From assembly GCA_031254535.1 (NCBI GenBank), contig JAIRUG010000108.1:1-8140 (forward strand): a stretch of DNA of 8,140 bases. Reading direction: 5' to 3'. Both the position numbers and the translations under genes were made by a program. The notes under the pieces are model-generated. The model was not told where the DNA came from. It did not search any database and saw only the letters and a list, made by a program, of their open reading frames with translations. The DNA comes from Rickettsia sp. Its GTDB lineage: Bacteria > Pseudomonadota > Alphaproteobacteria > Rickettsiales > Rickettsiaceae. Positions 4,962-8,140 of the stretch are shown here, piece by piece; within the stretch, counting starts at the first letter, position 1, and each line of letters begins with the position of its first letter.

Positions 4962-7451
4962 ATGACGTATGACCAAGAACCTAAACCAAAGAAATTAACA
5001 CTTGGTGGCTCAAAACTCTCGCTTAACAAGCCCTCTCAACCTACTAATGTTACTAGAGGTTTTGTTAGTTCTGCAAAAACTATTGTAGAAGTTAGGAAGA
5101 GTAACACTCCAACTGGTACTTTGTCTTTTAACAAACTTTGGTCTAGTGGTTCTACTGCTCAGAGTGGAGAATCTGCTGCTGGGGAAGAATTTAATAGACG
5201 CCTAACTATTTTAAAAAAAGCAGCAGAAGATGCAAAATCTAAGAGTATTGATAATAAGATTAGTACTCTTAGTAAACTTGCAATTATCAATCAATCTGTA
5301 TCACAAGACTATTTAGAAGGTACCCCAGAAAATACCCAGGATGATTCACAAGATATCGAAGATGATTTTGAGGTACTTCCTACAATTCCATCTTCGCAGG
5401 ATAGAAGTCAATCAAAATCCTTTGTTAGATCACCAGTGATTGGTTTTCAGAGCCATTTTGGTATTACAGTTGAAAATATTTCTTCAACAGATAAGGCTGG
5501 TGACAATAAAATAACAGTTCCAAAGGTTAAAATTGAGGAACCTAAAAAATTAAAAAAGGCAGATATTTTCAATATGCTTGATGCAGATGAAAGTGATAAT
5601 GCTGGTAAAACTAGAAGCCTTGCCTCAATAAAAAGAGCAAGAGAAAAAGAAAAACGTAAAGCTTATCAACAAACACCAGACAAAGTATATAGAGAAGTTA
5701 TTATTCCTGAAGTTATTTCTGTGGGAGATCTAGCCAATAGAATGTCTGAGCGAGCAACGGATGTTATAAAAGAATTGATGAAGCTTGGCATCATGGCTAC
5801 GACCAGCCAAACGATTGACACAGATACAGCAGAGCTCGTTGCTACGATCTTAGGGCATACAGTAAAAAGGGTTCAAGAATCCGATGTTGAGAATATACTG
5901 ATTAGTGAAGCTGATAGAGAAGAAGATTTAAAGCATAGAGCTCCTATTGTAACGATTATGGGACATGTCGATCATGGTAAAACTTCGTTACTTGATGCTT
6001 TAAAATCAACTGATTTAGCAAGTCAGGAAGCAGGTGGTATCACTCAACATATTGGTGCTTATCGGATAACATTGGCTGATGGTAAAGCTATTACTTTCAT
6101 TGACACTCCGGGACATGAGGCGTTTTCAGAGATGAGAACTAGAGGTGCTAAGGTAACTGATATAGTAGTCATAGTGGTTGCTGCAGATGATGGAATAAAA
6201 CCGCAAACGATTGAAGCAATTAATCACGCTAAGGCAGCAAATGTTCCTATAATTGTGGCAATAAATAAGATCGATAAACCGGATATTAATCTTGATCGAA
6301 TTAAGAATGACCTGTTAATTTACGATTTAGTTAGTGAAGAGTTGGGTGGCGATATTATAATTGTACCGGTTTCAGCTTTGAAAAAAACTAATTTAGATAA
6401 GTTAGAAGATGCTATATTATTGGTGGCAGAAATGCAGGATCTTAAAGCTAACTTTAGCGGACTCACTGCTGGTGTGGTCATAGAGGCAAAAGTTGATAAA
6501 GGTAAAGGAGCTGTGGCTACTATATTGGTACAACGCGGTATTCTAAGAATTGGAGACATAGTAGTTGCCGGAACAAAGTATGGTAGAATCAAGAGAATGA
6601 ATAATGATAAAGGGCTGGATATCACCGAAGCAGAACCAACTTTACCAGTAGAGATTTATGGTTTAAATGAAGCCCCGCGTGCAGGAGATCAGTTTAATGT
6701 GGTGCAGAATGAAAAACAGGCTAGGGATATTGTAGAATATCGTGAACGCCTGGCAAAAGAAAAGAAAATTTCTGTTACCAAAAGGTCAAGCTTAGAAGAA
6801 TTATTCCTAAAAGCCTCTGGCAACATTGGTATGATAAAAGAGCTACCGATAATTATTAAAGGCGATGTGCAAGGTTCGATTGAAGCAATCGTTACTAGTC
6901 TATTAAAGCTGCCAGATGATGAAGTTCGTGTAAGAATTTTACATCACGCAGTAGGTGGAATATTGGAGTCAGATGTTACCTTAGCTAAAGCATCAAATGC
7001 TATTATTATTGGTTTTAACGTTAGAACTAATAATAATGCTTTGATTCTGGCAGAAAGAGAAAAAGTGGATATTAGATATTACTCTCTTATCTATAATTTA
7101 CTAGACGATATTAAATCAATAGTCAGCGGGATGCTTTCACCAATTATTCGTGAACAATATATTGGTACAGCCGAGATCCGACAAATATTTACTGTCTCAA
7201 AAGTTGGTAAGATTGCAGGCAGTTATGTTACCAAGGGTACTATTAAAAGAGGTGCTAGGGCTCGCTTGTTACGAGATAATATTGTTATTCATGAGGGAAA
7301 ACTTAAAACTCTCAAACGTTTTAAGGATGATGTCAAAGAAGTTCAAGAAGGCTTTGAATGTGGTATCGCTTTTGAAAATTATGAGAATATCGAACAATCC
7401 GATATCGTAGAAGTTTTTGAAATTATTGAAGAAAAAAAACAGTTATTGTAA
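4962..7451 (+). CDS. infB: Translation initiation factor IF2
   Basis: IF2 is the GTPase that recruits initiator fMet-tRNA to the 30S subunit and drives 50S joining. With the ATG at 4962 it has 829 residues, close to other rickettsial IF2 proteins. I prefer this start because [20 protein letters not shown] matches the rickettsial N-terminus and AAAGG precedes it; an in-frame TTG at 4938 would add eight unlikely residues. Residues 1-240 are a low-complexity, charged linker rich in Ser, Asp and Lys. The IF2-N domain follows (about 246-280). The G domain has G1 GHVDHGKT (334-341), G2 GGITQHIGA (about 358-366), G3 DTPGHE (381-386), G4 NKID (435-438) and G5 SAL (471-473). The remainder covers domains II, III ([14 protein letters not shown]) and the C-terminal fMet-tRNA-binding barrel. 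It is intact. Its stop abuts the rbfA start, indicating cotranscription. Confidence 0.96.
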   Translation: MTYDQEPKPKKLTLGGSKLSLNKPSQPTNVTRGFVSSAKTIVEVRKSNTPTGTLSFNKLWSSGSTAQSGESAAGEEFNRRLTILKKAAEDAKSKSIDNKISTLSKLAIINQSVSQDYLEGTPENTQDDSQDIEDDFEVLPTIPSSQDRSQSKSFVRSPVIGFQSHFGITVENISSTDKAGDNKITVPKVKIEEPKKLKKADIFNMLDADESDNAGKTRSLASIKRAREKEKRKAYQQTPDKVYREVIIPEVISVGDLANRMSERATDVIKELMKLGIMATTSQTIDTDTAELVATILGHTVKRVQESDVENILISEADREEDLKHRAPIVTIMGHVDHGKTSLLDALKSTDLASQEAGGITQHIGAYRITLADGKAITFIDTPGHEAFSEMRTRGAKVTDIVVIVVAADDGIKPQTIEAINHAKAANVPIIVAINKIDKPDINLDRIKNDLLIYDLVSEELGGDIIIVPVSALKKTNLDKLEDAILLVAEMQDLKANFSGLTAGVVIEAKVDKGKGAVATILVQRGILRIGDIVVAGTKYGRIKRMNNDKGLDITEAEPTLPVEIYGLNEAPRAGDQFNVVQNEKQARDIVEYRERLAKEKKISVTKRSSLEELFLKASGNIGMIKELPIIIKGDVQGSIEAIVTSLLKLPDDEVRVRILHHAVGGILESDVTLAKASNAIIIGFNVRTNNNALILAEREKVDIRYYSLIYNLLDDIKSIVSGMLSPIIREQYIGTAEIRQIFTVSKVGKIAGSYVTKGTIKRGARARLLRDNIVIHEGKLKTLKRFKDDVKEVQEGFECGIAFENYENIEQSDIVEVFEIIEEKKQLL

Positions 7452-7835
7452 ATGCAAAAAATTTCTGATAGAGACAAGTCATCAAGACAAAAAAAAGTTG
7501 CATCATTAATAAATGAAGCATTAGTGGAAGTACTAAGACGTGGTAAGATGTTAGATGAACGGCTGATTAATTGTCCAATAACTATTACCAAAGTCTTAGT
7601 TACTGCTGATTTAAAAGTAGCAGATTGTTATTTTTTGCCGTTTAATACGGTTTTTAATGAAATACAACTTACTAAATCTTTAAATAATTCGAAATATGCT
7701 ATAAGAAACTTTATAACTGCTAAAATTAATTTAAAATATTCACCAGAAATTCGTTTTCATTATGATCACGGATTTGATAATGCCGATAAAGTTGAGAAGT
7801 TATTGAAGCAAATTGAGACTAATCAAACGAACTAG
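7452..7835 (+). CDS. rbfA: 30S ribosome-binding factor RbfA
   Basis: RbfA is a small KH-fold protein that binds pre-30S particles near the 16S rRNA 5' helix and supports late maturation, notably in the cold. The protein has 127 residues, normal for the family. It begins with the typical basic helix ([20 protein letters not shown]), has the central strand pair [20 protein letters not shown], and ends with the signature [22 protein letters not shown] (about 98-119). Its ATG follows the infB TAA with no gap (TAAATG) and there is no clear Shine-Dalgarno, so translational coupling with infB is likely. In many bacteria truB, rpsO and pnp follow; here the next sequence is a broken acetyltransferase and a transposase. 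Confidence 0.93.
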   Translation: MQKISDRDKSSRQKKVASLINEALVEVLRRGKMLDERLINCPITITKVLVTADLKVADCYFLPFNTVFNEIQLTKSLNNSKYAIRNFITAKINLKYSPEIRFHYDHGFDNADKVEKLLKQIETNQTN

Positions 7836-7841
7836 GACAAA

Positions 7842-8012
7842 ATGAATCAAAACCCTACCCACCGTAAAGCAACAATTGCTGATTTAAGAGCAATTGTCTA
7901 TTACTTCTTTGTAGGATATTTACTTCCATTGCTTAGTTTGCGGACAAGCTTTAACATTATTTTTTTCTGTAATATTAAAAAAATCTATTCTCATGTTCTT
8001 GGTTTTATATGA
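7842..8012 (+). pseudogene. N-terminal remnant of a GNAT-type acetyltransferase
   Basis: An ATG six bases after the rbfA stop, with AGGA (7834-7837) overlapping that stop, opens a 56-codon frame. It begins MNQNPTHRKATIADLRAIV. The piece HRKATIADLRAIV matches the usual first strand and helix of GNAT N-acetyltransferases (IRKATxxDLxAIxxLL). After residue 19 the similarity ends and the rest is hydrophobic with no acetyl-CoA loop, so only about an eighth of a normal protein remains. Shifting frame by one base after GTC gives LLL, as family members have, which hints at an early frameshift followed by further loss. The position suggests it was once the last gene of the infB-rbfA transcript. An alternative is a short unrelated peptide. 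Confidence 0.5.
7872..7897 (+). repeat. Short perfect inverted repeat after rbfA
   Basis: ACAATTGCT (7872-7880) and AGCAATTGT (7889-7897) pair perfectly over 9 bp around an 8-base loop. It is AT-rich and is not followed by a T-run, so it is a poor terminator candidate. It coincides with the point where the acetyltransferase similarity stops. Family codons (ATIADLRAI) lie across it, so it may be chance. Confidence 0.35.
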
Positions 8013-8022
8013 TAATCCATGC

Positions 8023-8031
8023 TGGTATACT
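8023..8031 (+). promoter_or_regulatory. Candidate extended -10 promoter for the transposase
   Basis: TGGTATACT is a TGn-extended -10 box with five of six consensus bases in the hexamer. No good -35 precedes it at normal spacing. Transcription would begin near 8038, about 49 bases before the transposase ATG. The IS left end should lie nearby but I could not define it. Confidence 0.35.
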
Positions 8032-8086
8032 ACTCATAAATGAAGGGTTGCAAAGATAGGAGAGATATTATAGAGTATATGACATT

Positions 8087-8140
8087 ATGAGTAAGAATGT
8101 ATTAACAGAAGAACAAAGAGAAAAGTTGAAGGAACGTCAT
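8087..8140 (+). CDS. IS630-family transposase, N-terminus only (runs off the window)
   Basis: Eighteen codons are visible: MSKNVLTEEQREKLKERH. The LTEEQREKLKERH pattern is the usual start of IS630-family transposases, which continue with a helix-turn-helix domain and a DDE catalytic domain; neither is in the window. The ATG at 8087 is the only start in this frame after the in-frame TAG at 8057-8059. The nearest Shine-Dalgarno-like sequence (AGGAG, 8058-8062) is too far upstream to serve it well. Tc1/IS630 elements insert at TA, but the left terminal repeat could not be located. Whether the element is intact cannot be told from here. Confidence 0.6.
   Translation, partial: MSKNVLTEEQREKLKERH

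Overview
The window looks like chromosomal DNA of a Rickettsia species or a close relative in the Rickettsiales. The evidence is the strongly AT-rich sequence by eye, the A/T-ending codons, IF2 and NusA sequences of rickettsial type, large non-coding gaps, short palindromic elements in those gaps, and decayed genes and IS630-type transposase pieces. The genus call is from recognition, not from a search.

Layout. Positions 1-560 are mostly non-coding. They hold a possible C-terminal scrap of a membrane protein (1-108), a palindromic repeat copy (about 291-423), and a decayed IS630-like transposase fragment on the minus strand (about 424-556). A complete outer-membrane porin gene runs on the minus strand (561-1886) with a good extended -10 promoter upstream. 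The 494-base divergent spacer (1887-2380) contains a 173-bp TIR element (2069-2241) flanked by a perfect 9-bp direct repeat, and then a strong intrinsic terminator (2325-2350) just before rimP. rimP (2381-2872) and nusA (2887-4380) follow, 14 bases apart. A 581-base gap full of palindromic repeats (4381-4961) separates nusA from infB (4962-7451). rbfA (7452-7835) abuts infB. After rbfA come a broken GNAT-type acetyltransferase (7842-8012) and the first 18 codons of an IS630-family transposase that runs off the window (8087-8140).

How the genes fit together. rimP, nusA, infB and rbfA are the conserved transcription/translation cluster: RimP and RbfA mature the 30S subunit, IF2 places initiator tRNA, and NusA controls RNA polymerase pausing, termination and antitermination. 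Here the cluster appears to be split into rimP-nusA and infB-rbfA by repeat invasion. A perfect TATAAT just upstream of infB could serve the second half.

I see no new defence, secretion or biosynthetic system. The most notable items are the small TIR element with its intact 9-bp target duplication, a degenerate relative of it after nusA, an inverted pair of roughly 130-bp palindromic repeats bracketing the porin-rimP-nusA block, and a terminator in the rimP-nusA leader that has no visible gene upstream to terminate.
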